A stretch of 64,000 nt of DNA from G963663315 sp965214205 (GTDB lineage Bacteria > Pseudomonadota > Gammaproteobacteria > Arenicellales > Poriferihabitantaceae). Positions 33,528 to 42,644 of this stretch are shown one piece after another. The notes under the pieces are model-generated. The model searched no databases. It had not been told where the DNA came from and worked only from the letters and a program-made list of their open reading frames with translations. Every line of letters begins with the position of its first letter. Positions within the stretch are counted from its first letter, which is position 1. The translations under genes and the position numbers were made by a program. The stretch spans positions 310,001-374,000 of the forward strand of contig OZ243941.1 in NCBI GenBank assembly GCA_965214205.1, read 5' to 3'.

Positions 33528-34547
33528 ATGGCTTTCTCTGTTACCAACAAACAGAATAATACAACTTTCGTTGTCGATGACAATGAAACCATCCTCGACG
33601 CGGCGCTGAAAGATAATCGGATCTACCCTTATGGATGCCGCAGCGGCGTCTGCGGCGCCTGCAAATGCACCTTGGTCAGCGGCAGGGTGGATTATGGCAG
33701 CTATGAGGATTTTGCGCTGCCGGACGAGGAAAGGGAAGAGGGGAAAGTCCTGATCTGCCAGGCGAAACCGCTCGAGGATATAGTCCTTGACGTAGAGGAG
33801 ATCATGACCGGGACCAGCGTTCAGATCAAGGTACTACCTTGTCGGGTTCGCGCAATCGACAGACTGGCGGAGGATGTGGTCCGGCTATTCCTCGCTCTTC
33901 CCAAGACCCAGGAATTCAATTTCCTTCCGGGACAATATATCGACATCCTGTTGAAGGATGGCCAAAGACGAAGTTTTTCCTTGGCCAATCTGCCGCAGCA
34001 TGCGGCGGAACATGGCCTGGAGCTGCATATCCGCAATGTACCGGACGGCCATTTTACGCCCCGCGTATTCGATTCAATGAGGGAACGTGACCTGCTGCGG
34101 TTTGAAGGCCCGTTCGGCGCCTATATTCTTCAATCTGAAGCGGATACCCCGATCATCATGATTGCGGGAGGCACCGGATTCTCTCCAATCAAGGGTTTGA
34201 TTGAAAATGCGATGGAACGCAGCCCCGACCAGAGTATTCACCTGTTCTGGGGCGCCCGTGACGAACAGGACCTCTATCTGGATGGTCTCGTGCGACAGTG
34301 GCTGGATTCGTATCCGAACCTGAAGTACACACCGGTATTGTCCGAGAGCACATCCGCATCATGGCGCGGCGAGAAAGGCTTTGTTCATGACGCCGTCTGC
34401 CGGACATACGGCCGGTTCGAGCAATTCGATGTCTACGCCAGCGGCCCGCCCATCATGATTGATTGCGTACGCGGCAGTCTGCTGGAAAAAGGCATGGCCC
34501 CGGACCGCTTCCATTTCGATTCCTTCGAGTTTGCCAACCAGTCATAG
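33528..34547 (+). CDS. 2Fe-2S ferredoxin / flavin reductase fusion (AscD/Fre-like)
   Basis: A 339-residue single-component electron-transfer protein. Residues 1-95 form a plant-type ferredoxin with ligands in CRSGVCGACKC and LICQA. Residues 100-220 form an FAD domain with RRSFSLAN, and the rest is an NAD(P) domain with AGGTGFSPIKG and the C-terminal FDSFEF. Homologues are often annotated CDP-6-deoxy-glucoseen reductase, but in gammaproteobacteria this stand-alone gene has no proven role. No sugar-modification genes are nearby, so a generic reductase partner is likelier. Confidence 0.9.
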   Translation: MAFSVTNKQNNTTFVVDDNETILDAALKDNRIYPYGCRSGVCGACKCTLVSGRVDYGSYEDFALPDEEREEGKVLICQAKPLEDIVLDVEEIMTGTSVQIKVLPCRVRAIDRLAEDVVRLFLALPKTQEFNFLPGQYIDILLKDGQRRSFSLANLPQHAAEHGLELHIRNVPDGHFTPRVFDSMRERDLLRFEGPFGAYILQSEADTPIIMIAGGTGFSPIKGLIENAMERSPDQSIHLFWGARDEQDLYLDGLVRQWLDSYPNLKYTPVLSESTSASWRGEKGFVHDAVCRTYGRFEQFDVYASGPPIMIDCVRGSLLEKGMAPDRFHFDSFEFANQS

Positions 34548-34574
34548 ATAACTCTCCGGTTCAGCCGGTCCGGG

Positions 34575-35879
34575 TCAGCGCACGACCGGCATGGCGCTGG
34601 CTTTTGGTTCATGGCTGACCACCTCCCTGATCACGCTGGAATGGTCACCAGCCAGCACAATTTCACCTTTTACCGCCCCGGCGCCGCGGTCAGGGTTGGC
34701 TAACAGACCGCCAGCCCCCTTCTTGAAGAAGAATAACGCCGCATCGGTCTCCCCCATTTGCTCCAGCAACGACGCCAGATCCAGGCAGGCTTCATCCTGC
34801 GCCCCGGCCTCGATTGATTTTTTATACAACTCCTTCGCCTTCGCGTAGTTCTTCTCGTAACGATACAATCGGGCCAGAGCCAACAACAGGTCGGGATCGT
34901 TACCGCGCCGTTTCATGAACGATTCGATCAGTTCAATCTGATAATGGAGATATGGACTCCTCACCTTGCCATACAGATTGATCAGTTTTTTATCCAGCCT
35001 CCTGTTCAGCGCGGTTCTAAGCTCTTTTTCCGCCTCTTTCAGTTTGTCGTCCCTGATCAATTGATTGACGTAACTGACGATCATATCCGGGTCTTTTCTC
35101 TTTTTCGCGGGTAGCGATTTCCAGGTTTTGGCTGATCGGTCCGGTTCCCCCTGCAACAATGCCGGAGATGAAATCAATTGCTCGAAGGCATGCTGTTCCC
35201 GGTTTTTTGTCTCCTCCTCGGGAAACGCTTTCAGTTTCTTCAACGCGGCAGCCAGCCTGGTTAATGAATCCCAATCCTCCAACTCCCTGTATACATCCGC
35301 CAGCAGCCTGGTCACAGCCGCATTTTTAGAAGAAGTGGTTCGCAATTTCTCCAGATAATCCCTGGATTCAGCCACTTCTCCGGCCTGATACAGCAGTCTG
35401 GCGCGAGTCAGATTGATCGCCAGTTCATTGGAGGGATGTTTGGCAAGCGCTTGATCCAGATAGCGGTTCCTGCGGTTCATCAAGCCTTGTTGCTGCGCCG
35501 CATAGGCCGCGCCAAGATAATTCATCAACGGCGTTTTATTGAATTCGAGTTTTTTCAGCAGCGCCGATTCGGCCTTCGACCAGTTTCCTTCTATCAGGTA
35601 CGCATAGCCCTGCATGGTATGCTGCTGCGCGCTGTTTTCCTGGCTCCGGATTCTCCATTTGCGGTATCTTTCCGACGCCCGGAACAGGCTTGCGATAAAG
35701 TTGAGCAACAGATACAACAATACGAAGGCCAGGAAAAGGATGCCGATAAACAACAGCAGGGGCAGCCGCACCACATAAGGGTCCCGGGTCAGGACCACAT
35801 ATCCCGGATCGTCGACGGCAAGCGCTCCCAAGCCGACTGACAGAATCAGCGCCACAATGATGGTGATGAACAGTTTCAT
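34575..35879 (-). CDS. hemY: HemY, TPR membrane protein of the hem operon
   Basis: A 434-residue inner-membrane protein with two N-terminal transmembrane segments (about 3-22 and 40-65) and a long cytoplasmic part of TPR-like helices from about 95 to 400. It is the last gene of hemC-hemD-hemX-hemY. In enterobacteria HemY is linked to late heme synthesis but its exact role is not proven. It is unrelated to the Bacillus HemY oxidase of the same name. Confidence 0.93.
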   Translation of the reverse strand: MKLFITIIVALILSVGLGALAVDDPGYVVLTRDPYVVRLPLLLFIGILFLAFVLLYLLLNFIASLFRASERYRKWRIRSQENSAQQHTMQGYAYLIEGNWSKAESALLKKLEFNKTPLMNYLGAAYAAQQQGLMNRRNRYLDQALAKHPSNELAINLTRARLLYQAGEVAESRDYLEKLRTTSSKNAAVTRLLADVYRELEDWDSLTRLAAALKKLKAFPEEETKNREQHAFEQLISSPALLQGEPDRSAKTWKSLPAKKRKDPDMIVSYVNQLIRDDKLKEAEKELRTALNRRLDKKLINLYGKVRSPYLHYQIELIESFMKRRGNDPDLLLALARLYRYEKNYAKAKELYKKSIEAGAQDEACLDLASLLEQMGETDAALFFFKKGAGGLLANPDRGAGAVKGEIVLAGDHSSVIREVVSHEPKASAMPVVR

Positions 35880-35912
35880 AACCGCGGTTTCATGATAAAA
35901 CGTCCGGCCTTG

Positions 35913-37193
35913 TCAAAGGGCAGGCTCGCTCCCGCCAAGAGCGCGAACGGCGGACAACGTCGCCGAAATATCGGGAATTCCGGTATCCAGATACGATGAT
36001 CCAACCCGGTTGAGTCGTTCTATCCAGTCCAGGGTTCCGGCGGCGTCAACATTGAAATTTTGCCTGACCCGCTTGCGGGCAACATCAATCCTGTTGGTAA
36101 ACAATTCCGGGTTTTCCCGAACCAGCGCGACTTGGGCCGATTCCAGAATCAGCCTGGCTCTTTCATAGGTCATTTCGCGTATTTCCGCGGAAATCACTGG
36201 TCTGACCGGGTTGTCGTTTTTCTCTATCTGGACAAGGTCTCCCAGACTCGTCAGCAGCGCGGCTCCCGCGTCCATCACCGGTTTCAGATAACGGTCGAGC
36301 CCCGAGGTTTCATCCACATTCTCTTGCGAATCGGCTCCCCGCCCCTCGTCCCCCTCTTCCCGGACTGCGTCCGAACCGGCATTCGCATCCATCACGATGT
36401 CGCCCGCGAGCGGCAGCGTATCGACCTGCGCGGACAGTACGGACAATTCATTCAACAGACCAGGCATGTCAATTTGCGGAATACGGTCAAGCGCGGCAAT
36501 ATCTGAAGACAGCAACCTGCGGACCTCATTCACGCTGGCGCCGGAAAGTCGTTTCAGGCGTTGATCCGCAAGTTGCAAAGCCTGTTTTGCCAGACCGATC
36601 TCACCGGTGAATTGCAGGCGTTGATAAGCAATGAGGACAAGTTGTTCGACCTCCTCCAGAACCCATCCGTCAAGATTACTGTCGAGTTGCGAACGCAACT
36701 CCGTAATCTGGTCGGAGAGCAAATTGATTTCCTCCTGAATCCGTTCCCGGACCGAATCATCCTGATTCGTTATCTCGCTCCGGATGCCCTGTATCTGTTC
36801 ACGGATATCCGCGTCGGACCGGGCCAGCGAATCTTCGAGTCCACCAATCCCGGCGCTGATGTCGGCATATTGACCGGTCTGCATCTGCTCCACCTCGTCG
36901 ATGCGCTGCCCGACACGCTGCTCGATCAGATTCAATCGGGTTTCCTGCTGTCCGGCATTCAGTTTCGAGTCCACGGTTCCCTGATACCAGGCGTATCCAC
37001 CGATGCCTGCCGCGGCAACGCCAAGGAGCAATGCGAACCATGAAACGATGGCCTGCCTGTTCGAACCGGCGGGACGGGTGACCGGACCTTTTTTTGCCCT
37101 TGTGGTTTTCTTCTTCGACGGGACCGGGGTCCCTGAAGGTTCTTTGACTTTGTCTTCTGCCATTTTCCTGTTTACCTGCTCATAGTAGATCAA
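35913..37193 (-). CDS. hemX: HemX, coiled-coil membrane protein of the hem operon
   Basis: A 426-residue protein with a basic, Lys/Pro-rich N-terminus. One transmembrane helix spans about 49-67 (WFALLLGVAAAGIGGYAW). A long coiled coil follows at about 75-165, then a C-terminal domain with the family's LVLIAYQRLQFTGE block. It is often mislabelled uroporphyrinogen-III methyltransferase, but no SAM-binding motif is visible. A Gly/Asp/Glu-rich linker lies near 275-295. Confidence 0.9.
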   Translation of the reverse strand: MIYYEQVNRKMAEDKVKEPSGTPVPSKKKTTRAKKGPVTRPAGSNRQAIVSWFALLLGVAAAGIGGYAWYQGTVDSKLNAGQQETRLNLIEQRVGQRIDEVEQMQTGQYADISAGIGGLEDSLARSDADIREQIQGIRSEITNQDDSVRERIQEEINLLSDQITELRSQLDSNLDGWVLEEVEQLVLIAYQRLQFTGEIGLAKQALQLADQRLKRLSGASVNEVRRLLSSDIAALDRIPQIDMPGLLNELSVLSAQVDTLPLAGDIVMDANAGSDAVREEGDEGRGADSQENVDETSGLDRYLKPVMDAGAALLTSLGDLVQIEKNDNPVRPVISAEIREMTYERARLILESAQVALVRENPELFTNRIDVARKRVRQNFNVDAAGTLDWIERLNRVGSSYLDTGIPDISATLSAVRALGGSEPAL

Positions 37194-37217
37194 TCCTACC
37201 GCAACCCACCGCGCTTG

Positions 37218-38039
37218 TCATTTTGTGTCTGCCGCATCCGTCGCCGCCTCTGACAGGGCGTCAATCAGACAATCATCCGAAACTCCCCCCGCAACCCGGA
37301 CGCGGGCGATGCCGCGCCGGACGCACTGGTCCCGGATACGTTCACTGATCGTGACCACCGGCGACTCAAGCAGCAATGCCGCGTTTTGCGGACCCAGCAA
37401 TTCGAACAACCCGTCCAGTATCGAAACGCTGGTGATCAGCGCCACATCAATTTCCCCAGCGGACCAAATGTCGACAATCGGCGGTATCGGCCGACTCGTG
37501 ATTCTCCTCGTATAACATGGAACAAGAACGACTTCGGCGCCGCGCTTCTCCAACTCGATTTTCAGCAGGTCCCGGCCGGACTGCCCTCTCAATATGGCAA
37601 CCCGGGTATTTTTCAACTCCATGCCTCTCTCCCTGTCCAGTAATGCAGACAGCAGCCCCTCACTGCCCGGACCCGGACCCGGACCCGGCTCAGGAACAAA
37701 ATCAATATTCAGCCCCTTGTCCCGTCCCAGTCTGGCGGTTTTCGGTCCCATCGCGGCGATTTTCAGGGACCCGGGAACCCGGATATCCCGCTGTCCCATC
37801 CGGGCCGCAAATCCCTCCATCGCAGCGGCGCTGACAAAAACCAGCAGATCAAAATCCTGAATGCCGCGCAACAGGGCGTCCAGGGCGGCAAAGCTGTCCG
37901 GCGCTGAAATTTCGATGACCGGGAACTTCACCGCTGTGCCGCCGTGTTCTTCAATGACCCCGGCCATGTCATCCCCCAAAGGATCGGGCCGGGTAACCAA
38001 GACCCGGAGTCCGTTCAGGAGTTCAGCCCGCATCGCCAT
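37218..38039 (-). CDS. hemD: HemD, uroporphyrinogen-III synthase
   Basis: A 273-residue two-lobed enzyme that cyclises hydroxymethylbilane. Recognisable parts are LRVLVTRPDPLGD, FVSAAAMEGF, and the second-lobe motif ALITSVSILDGLFEL. Family sequence conservation is low, and position between hemC and hemX supports the call. A hinge-region insert of repeated Pro-Gly (PGPGPGPG) comes from a four-fold hexanucleotide repeat. Confidence 0.92.
   Translation of the reverse strand: MAMRAELLNGLRVLVTRPDPLGDDMAGVIEEHGGTAVKFPVIEISAPDSFAALDALLRGIQDFDLLVFVSAAAMEGFAARMGQRDIRVPGSLKIAAMGPKTARLGRDKGLNIDFVPEPGPGPGPGSEGLLSALLDRERGMELKNTRVAILRGQSGRDLLKIELEKRGAEVVLVPCYTRRITSRPIPPIVDIWSAGEIDVALITSVSILDGLFELLGPQNAALLLESPVVTISERIRDQCVRRGIARVRVAGGVSDDCLIDALSEAATDAADTK
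37666..37688. repeat. Hexanucleotide tandem repeat inside hemD
   Basis: CCCGGA is repeated nearly four times and encodes (Pro-Gly)n in the HemD interdomain region. The 6-bp unit means slippage would change length by two residues without breaking the frame. Confidence 0.7.
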
Positions 38040-38052
38040 GCGTCATCACGCA

Positions 38053-38997
38053 TCATTCATAATAAACGCGGTCGAGAATGTCCTTCGCCCCCTGCCCAAC
38101 CAGATCCTCAGCCACCGATATGCCCAATTGTACAGGATCTGAAACGGGGCCCTGCATCCGGGAGCGCAACACTCTGGAACCATCCAGTTCCCCGACCAGG
38201 CCGCGCAGGGTCAGCCGCTGGCCTGACCGCTCGCAATGAAAAGCGACGGGCACATGGCAGCCCCCTCCAATTCGCGCATTCGCGGCGCGCTCCGCCTGTG
38301 TTTCGACCGTTGCCCGCGGATCATTCAACGGCAGAATCAATGGATGAATATCCGCATCATCCACGCGGCATTCAATCCCGACAACGCCCTGCCCGACCGC
38401 GGGGAGGCAGATTGAAGTCGGAATGACCTGGGTGATCCGGTCTTCCATTCCTAACCGCTTCAAACCCGCCACGGCCAGAATAATGGCATCGTACTGGCCG
38501 GAATCGAGTTTCTGCAACCGAGTATTAACGTTTCCTCTCAGGTTTTTCAATTGCAGCCGGGGATAGTTCGCCTTTATCTGGCATTGTCTCCTCAAACTGC
38601 AGGTTCCAACGACCGCGCCTTCCGGCAATTCATCCAGGCCACTGAATTTGTTTGAGACCAGGGCATCCCTGGAATCTTCTCTGGAACAATAAACCGGGAT
38701 ATGCAGCCCTTCGGGCAGTTCGACCGTGACATCCTTCATCGAGTGAACGGCGAGGTCGATCTCCCGGTCCAGCAAGGCGGTTTCCAGTTCCTTCAGGAAC
38801 AAACCCTTGCCACCCACTTGGGATAACGGAACATCCAGGGTTTTATCACCCCCGGAAATAATCTCAACCAACTCGACCCGCAGCCCCGGACAGGCGGACA
38901 GCAGCGCCTCCCGGACATGATTGGCCTGCCAGAGCGCGAGCGGGCTGGTACGTGTCCCTATGCGAACAACGGGTATGGCATCACTGGCAATCCTCAC
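38053..38997 (-). CDS. hemC: HemC, porphobilinogen deaminase
   Basis: A 314-residue enzyme that joins four porphobilinogens into hydroxymethylbilane. Key text: IGTRTSPLALWQ at the start, HSMKDVTVELPEGL, SLRRQCQIKANYP, LRGNVNTRLQKLD and the dipyrromethane-cofactor cysteine in GGCHVPVAFH. It opens the hemC-hemD-hemX-hemY run and follows the SPOR gene by seven bases. Confidence 0.97.
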   Translation of the reverse strand: MRIASDAIPVVRIGTRTSPLALWQANHVREALLSACPGLRVELVEIISGGDKTLDVPLSQVGGKGLFLKELETALLDREIDLAVHSMKDVTVELPEGLHIPVYCSREDSRDALVSNKFSGLDELPEGAVVGTCSLRRQCQIKANYPRLQLKNLRGNVNTRLQKLDSGQYDAIILAVAGLKRLGMEDRITQVIPTSICLPAVGQGVVGIECRVDDADIHPLILPLNDPRATVETQAERAANARIGGGCHVPVAFHCERSGQRLTLRGLVGELDGSRVLRSRMQGPVSDPVQLGISVAEDLVGQGAKDILDRVYYE

Positions 38998-39004
38998 TGG
39001 CTCA

Positions 39005-39667
39005 CTAGCCCCCGGATAACTTGAGTCTCAAGGTTTTAATACCGAAGGAAGCCAGACTCTTGTCCGCGCTCACCATTTCGCCATAATCGGACCAGGGGCC
39101 AAGCCGCACACGATAAAAATCACCCCGGCCCTGGATGGTGACTTTCTGTATCTGTGACGCATGCCCCCAAAGCGCTAATTTGGCTTTCAGCCGGTCCGCG
39201 TCGGCTTTTTTCTGGTAAGAGCCTGCCTGCAACATGTATGCGCTTGTCTTCGATACCGCCGGAATGACTGTAGAAGGCTCATCGGGTTTTTCGCCCCCGG
39301 CCTCAGACGATTGCGGCAAAGAGGGCGCTGGTGAAGGGATTGGCGACTGATCACCTGGCACTACCATCTCGATCGTGGGCAATACCGTAAAGAAATCGAA
39401 ACTGGTCTGTTGTTCTGCCGGTTTGTCTGACTGGTCGATCTTGGCGCCAGCGGCTTTCTGATCCTCCTCTATGGACTGCTGCCGGGATTGTTCGACCACC
39501 TTGCGAATACCGCTCCCGGTTCCACTATCTCCAATCCGCATCCCCTGCCAGAGAATGGTGGCCAGTGCACCGGTTATCATCCCGATAACCAGCATCCCGA
39601 AGCCATGAGATAATCCGCGCCTGGGCGACGCTGAACGCTTGCGGGTCGTTCGTTTTTTCTGAGCCAT
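39005..39667 (-). CDS. SPOR-domain cell-envelope protein
   Basis: A 220-residue protein with a basic N-terminus, one transmembrane segment (about 23-42), a low-complexity Ser/Glu/Pro linker and a C-terminal SPOR domain. The SPOR domain starts near 142 with YMLQAGSYQKKADADRLKAKL and contains FYRVRLGPW. SPOR domains bind denuded septal peptidoglycan. Location after argS is typical of this FtsN-like gene in many gammaproteobacteria, but it is shorter than E. coli FtsN and division function is an inference. Confidence 0.88.
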   Translation of the reverse strand: MAQKKRTTRKRSASPRRGLSHGFGMLVIGMITGALATILWQGMRIGDSGTGSGIRKVVEQSRQQSIEEDQKAAGAKIDQSDKPAEQQTSFDFFTVLPTIEMVVPGDQSPIPSPAPSLPQSSEAGGEKPDEPSTVIPAVSKTSAYMLQAGSYQKKADADRLKAKLALWGHASQIQKVTIQGRGDFYRVRLGPWSDYGEMVSADKSLASFGIKTLRLKLSGG

Positions 39668-39692
39668 GTTTCTGATACTCCGATAAGTCCGG

Positions 39693-41444
39693 CTACATCC
39701 GATCCGGCGCGATTACACCCAGCATTGCCAGGCCATTCGCGATCACGATCCGGGTAGCGTCAATCAACCCCAGACGCGCCCGCCTCAATCCATCTTCGCT
39801 GGCAAGAAACGGATGGGCGTTGTAATAGGTATGGAACGCGTGAGCGAGATCGCGCAGATAATACGCCAGTTGATGAGGCTCATAACTGCCAGCCGCCAGT
39901 TGGACCACTTCCGGGAAGCGCGACAAGGCAACCAGAAGATCCATTTCCCGGGATTCAGTCAACAGGCTGTAGTCGGCGGCGCCGTCACCTGGGCCCGGCA
40001 TGCCTTTTTCGTCAAGCTGCCTGAACACGCTGCAAATTCTCGCATGCGCGTACTGGATGTAATAAACCGGATTGTCCGATGACCGGGATTTCGCAAGTTC
40101 GAGATCAAACTCCATGTGCTGATCGGGCTTCCGCAGCACATAAAAAAACCGGGCCGCGTCGTCTCCGATTTCCTTCCTCAATTCCCGCAGCGTGACAAAC
40201 TCGCCATGGCGCGTGGACATTGAAATCTTCTGTTTGCCGCGGTACAGAGCCGCAAACTGCACCAGTAGAAATTGCAGGCGTTCCGGATCATTGCCCAACG
40301 CTTCGAAAGAAGCCTCGATCCTCTTTATGTAACCGTGATGGTCCGAGCCAAAGATATTGATAATACGGTCAAAACCGCGTTCCGCCTTATTGTAATGATA
40401 AGCGATATCAGAAGCGAAATAGGTGTGAGCGCCGTTGGCCCGGACTACGACACGATCCTTTTCGTCACCGAAATCGGTTGCCCTGAACCACAGGGCGCCT
40501 TCTTTCTCGAACGTATGGCCGTTTTCCCCAAGTGTCTCAATAGACTGACGGATGTCTCCCCTGTCCAGCAAACTCCGTTCCGAAAACCACTCCTGGAATA
40601 CCACACCAAATTCTTCCAGATCCTGGCGAATATCCTCCACCATCGCATCACAGGCGAGATCGAACACCATCTCGTAGTCTGTTGGCCCCAGAACCTGCTT
40701 GCAGCGCCTGATCAGCAGGTCAATTGACTGTTCGACATCTTCCGGCAGGTCACAAAAAAGCCCCCCGGTATCCGCGCAACAGGCCTCGCCTTTTTGTTGC
40801 CTCAATCTACCGGCGATATCCTTTACGTATTCACCCTGATAGGCATTGGCCGGAAAAACGGTTTCGCGACCACACAATTCAAGATAGCGTATCCACACAC
40901 TCAATGCCAGAATGTCCATCTGCCGGCCGGCATCGTTTATGTAGTATTCGCTATGCGTATCATAACCCGCCGCCCGTAAAACACGAACCAGCGCATCACC
41001 AAAGGCGGCGCCGCGGCCATGACCGACATGTAACGGACCGGTAGGATTGGTGGAAACGAACTCCACCATGATACGCTGACCATGACCGGAATCACTCTGG
41101 CCATAGTCATTGGCGTGAGCCTGTATATGGCGGATCAGACTATAGTAAGCCTCCCGCCTGAAATAGAAATTGATAAAACCGGGTCCGGCAATTTCGACTT
41201 TCCTGATCAATTCCGAATCCAGTTGTGAGGCCGGTATCGCCGCAACAATCTCTTCCGCCAGAGCGCGAGGATTCCGTGCCAGCGGTTTGGCGAGTTTCAA
41301 TGCCAGGTTGCAGGCAAAATCTCCGTGGCTGGGGTCCCGGGTGCGCTCGACACTGATCCAGTCAGGGACTGATCCACCCGCCACAGCCGGAATTTTCAAT
41401 ACGCTGACTGCCTGATAGAGAAGTCGTATGACCGTGTTTTTCAT
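39693..41444 (-). CDS. argS: ArgS, arginyl-tRNA synthetase
   Basis: A 583-residue class I synthetase. It has the HIGH-type motif in PTGPLHVGHGRGAA, the arginine-specific N-terminal domain, and a weakly conserved KMSKS site seen as KISMSTRHG. The C-terminal anticodon-binding domain ends HTYYNAHPFL and LGVIAPDRM. The ATG at 41444 was chosen because the family starts there; the upstream 52 codons are unlike it. It is the first gene of the leftward unit leading into the hem genes. Confidence 0.97.
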   Translation of the reverse strand: MKNTVIRLLYQAVSVLKIPAVAGGSVPDWISVERTRDPSHGDFACNLALKLAKPLARNPRALAEEIVAAIPASQLDSELIRKVEIAGPGFINFYFRREAYYSLIRHIQAHANDYGQSDSGHGQRIMVEFVSTNPTGPLHVGHGRGAAFGDALVRVLRAAGYDTHSEYYINDAGRQMDILALSVWIRYLELCGRETVFPANAYQGEYVKDIAGRLRQQKGEACCADTGGLFCDLPEDVEQSIDLLIRRCKQVLGPTDYEMVFDLACDAMVEDIRQDLEEFGVVFQEWFSERSLLDRGDIRQSIETLGENGHTFEKEGALWFRATDFGDEKDRVVVRANGAHTYFASDIAYHYNKAERGFDRIINIFGSDHHGYIKRIEASFEALGNDPERLQFLLVQFAALYRGKQKISMSTRHGEFVTLRELRKEIGDDAARFFYVLRKPDQHMEFDLELAKSRSSDNPVYYIQYAHARICSVFRQLDEKGMPGPGDGAADYSLLTESREMDLLVALSRFPEVVQLAAGSYEPHQLAYYLRDLAHAFHTYYNAHPFLASEDGLRRARLGLIDATRIVIANGLAMLGVIAPDRM

Positions 41445-41549
41445 ATTTTGCGGGGTATCAGTGAAGCTTCGGGATGAGATGCGATTGTACCTTTTGACCG
41501 GAGCAAACAGAAGTGGAAGCAGGAATGCAAAAGACAAATACGAATCATG

Positions 41550-41578
41550 TTGATAACTATTTGCATTTAGAATATCAT
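41550..41578 (+). promoter_or_regulatory. Promoter of the Fe(III) ABC transporter operon
   Basis: TTGATA (41550-41555) and TATCAT (41573-41578) are 17 bases apart. Each matches five of six consensus positions, 35 bases before the ATG. Two Fur-like boxes overlap it. Confidence 0.65.
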
Positions 41579-41583
41579 TTGCA
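41551..41583. promoter_or_regulatory. Fur-box-like tandem sites over the fbp promoter
   Basis: TGATAACTATTTGCA at 41551-41565 matches 11 of 14 specified positions of the 7-1-7 Fur motif (TGATAAT-N-ATTATCA). AGAATATCATTTGCA at 41569-41583 matches 9. The arrangement covers the -35 to -10 region, where Fur represses iron-uptake genes. Confidence 0.55.
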
Positions 41584-41612
41584 TTCCGCTCAATATTCAC
41601 ATTAAACTCACC

Positions 41613-42644
41613 ATGAAATTTAAAATCACCATGAAATCGAAATATCTTGTGGTCGCCTCCGCGCTTTTGATCGGGCTTGTGGAAGCGGCTTATGCTTCAG
41701 AGGAAGTCAACGTATACTCCTATCGAAACCCGGAATTGATTCAGCCGATATTCGACCGTTTTACCGACGATACAGGCATCGCAGTCAATGTGGTTTTCGC
41801 CAAAAAGGGGATGCTGGAGAAACTGAAAGGCGAGGGTGAGAACAGCCCGGCGGATCTGGTATTCACGGTAGACATCGGGCGTCTGTCTGACCTCAAGAAT
41901 GCCAATCTGACTCAGGCGGTAACCGATCAAGCCCTGTCAGACAATATCCCGGAAAACCTGAGAGACGCCGATAATCACTGGTATGGCCTCACCTCCAGAG
42001 CCAGAATTATCGTCACATCGAAAGACCGGGTCGCTGCGGGTACTGTCTTGACTTATGAAGACCTCGCCAAACCGGAATTCAAGGGAATGATCTGTACCCG
42101 CTCCGGGAAACATCCCTATATGGTCGCATTGACCGCTTCCATGATCGTGCATCATGGAATAGAGGGTGCACAAGAGTGGCTGGCGAATGTAAAATCCAAT
42201 CTGGCGCGTAAACCGGAAGGCAATGACCGGGCACAGGTCAAAGCGATCCGGGAGGGACTATGCAACATCGCCATAATCAACCATTACTATATGTACAAGA
42301 TGATTACCAATCCGGATCAAAAGTCGTGGGCGGATGCGGTCAATGTCACGTTTCCCAATCAGGATGACCGTGGCACGCATATCAATGTGAGCGGAATGGC
42401 AATGACCCGACACGCCCCGAACAAGGATAACGCACTGAAACTGATGAAATTCCTGGCCAGCGAAACCGCGCAGAGAATGTACGCGCAACTGAATGGAGAA
42501 TACGCTGTCAAACCCGGTATTGAGCTGGCCGATGCAGTGCGGGAATGGGGCATATTCAGAGCGGACAACACGAGCCTGACCGAGATCGCGGCCAATCGCG
42601 CCGAAGCCTCGAAAATCGCAGACCGTGTCGGTTACGACAACTGA
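41613..42644 (+). CDS. fbpA: FbpA-like Fe(III)-binding periplasmic protein
   Basis: A 343-residue substrate-binding protein with an N-terminal signal peptide (hydrophobic core near 11-25, cleavage likely after ...AYAS). The mature start VNVYSYRNPELIQP is the ferric-binding (FutA/FbpA) type. The tandem tyrosines in NHYYMYKM are the expected Fe(III) ligands. It heads a three-gene uptake operon under a Fur-like promoter. An internal ATG at residue 7 is an equally possible start. Confidence 0.93.
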   Translation: MKFKITMKSKYLVVASALLIGLVEAAYASEEVNVYSYRNPELIQPIFDRFTDDTGIAVNVVFAKKGMLEKLKGEGENSPADLVFTVDIGRLSDLKNANLTQAVTDQALSDNIPENLRDADNHWYGLTSRARIIVTSKDRVAAGTVLTYEDLAKPEFKGMICTRSGKHPYMVALTASMIVHHGIEGAQEWLANVKSNLARKPEGNDRAQVKAIREGLCNIAIINHYYMYKMITNPDQKSWADAVNVTFPNQDDRGTHINVSGMAMTRHAPNKDNALKLMKFLASETAQRMYAQLNGEYAVKPGIELADAVREWGIFRADNTSLTEIAANRAEASKIADRVGYDN

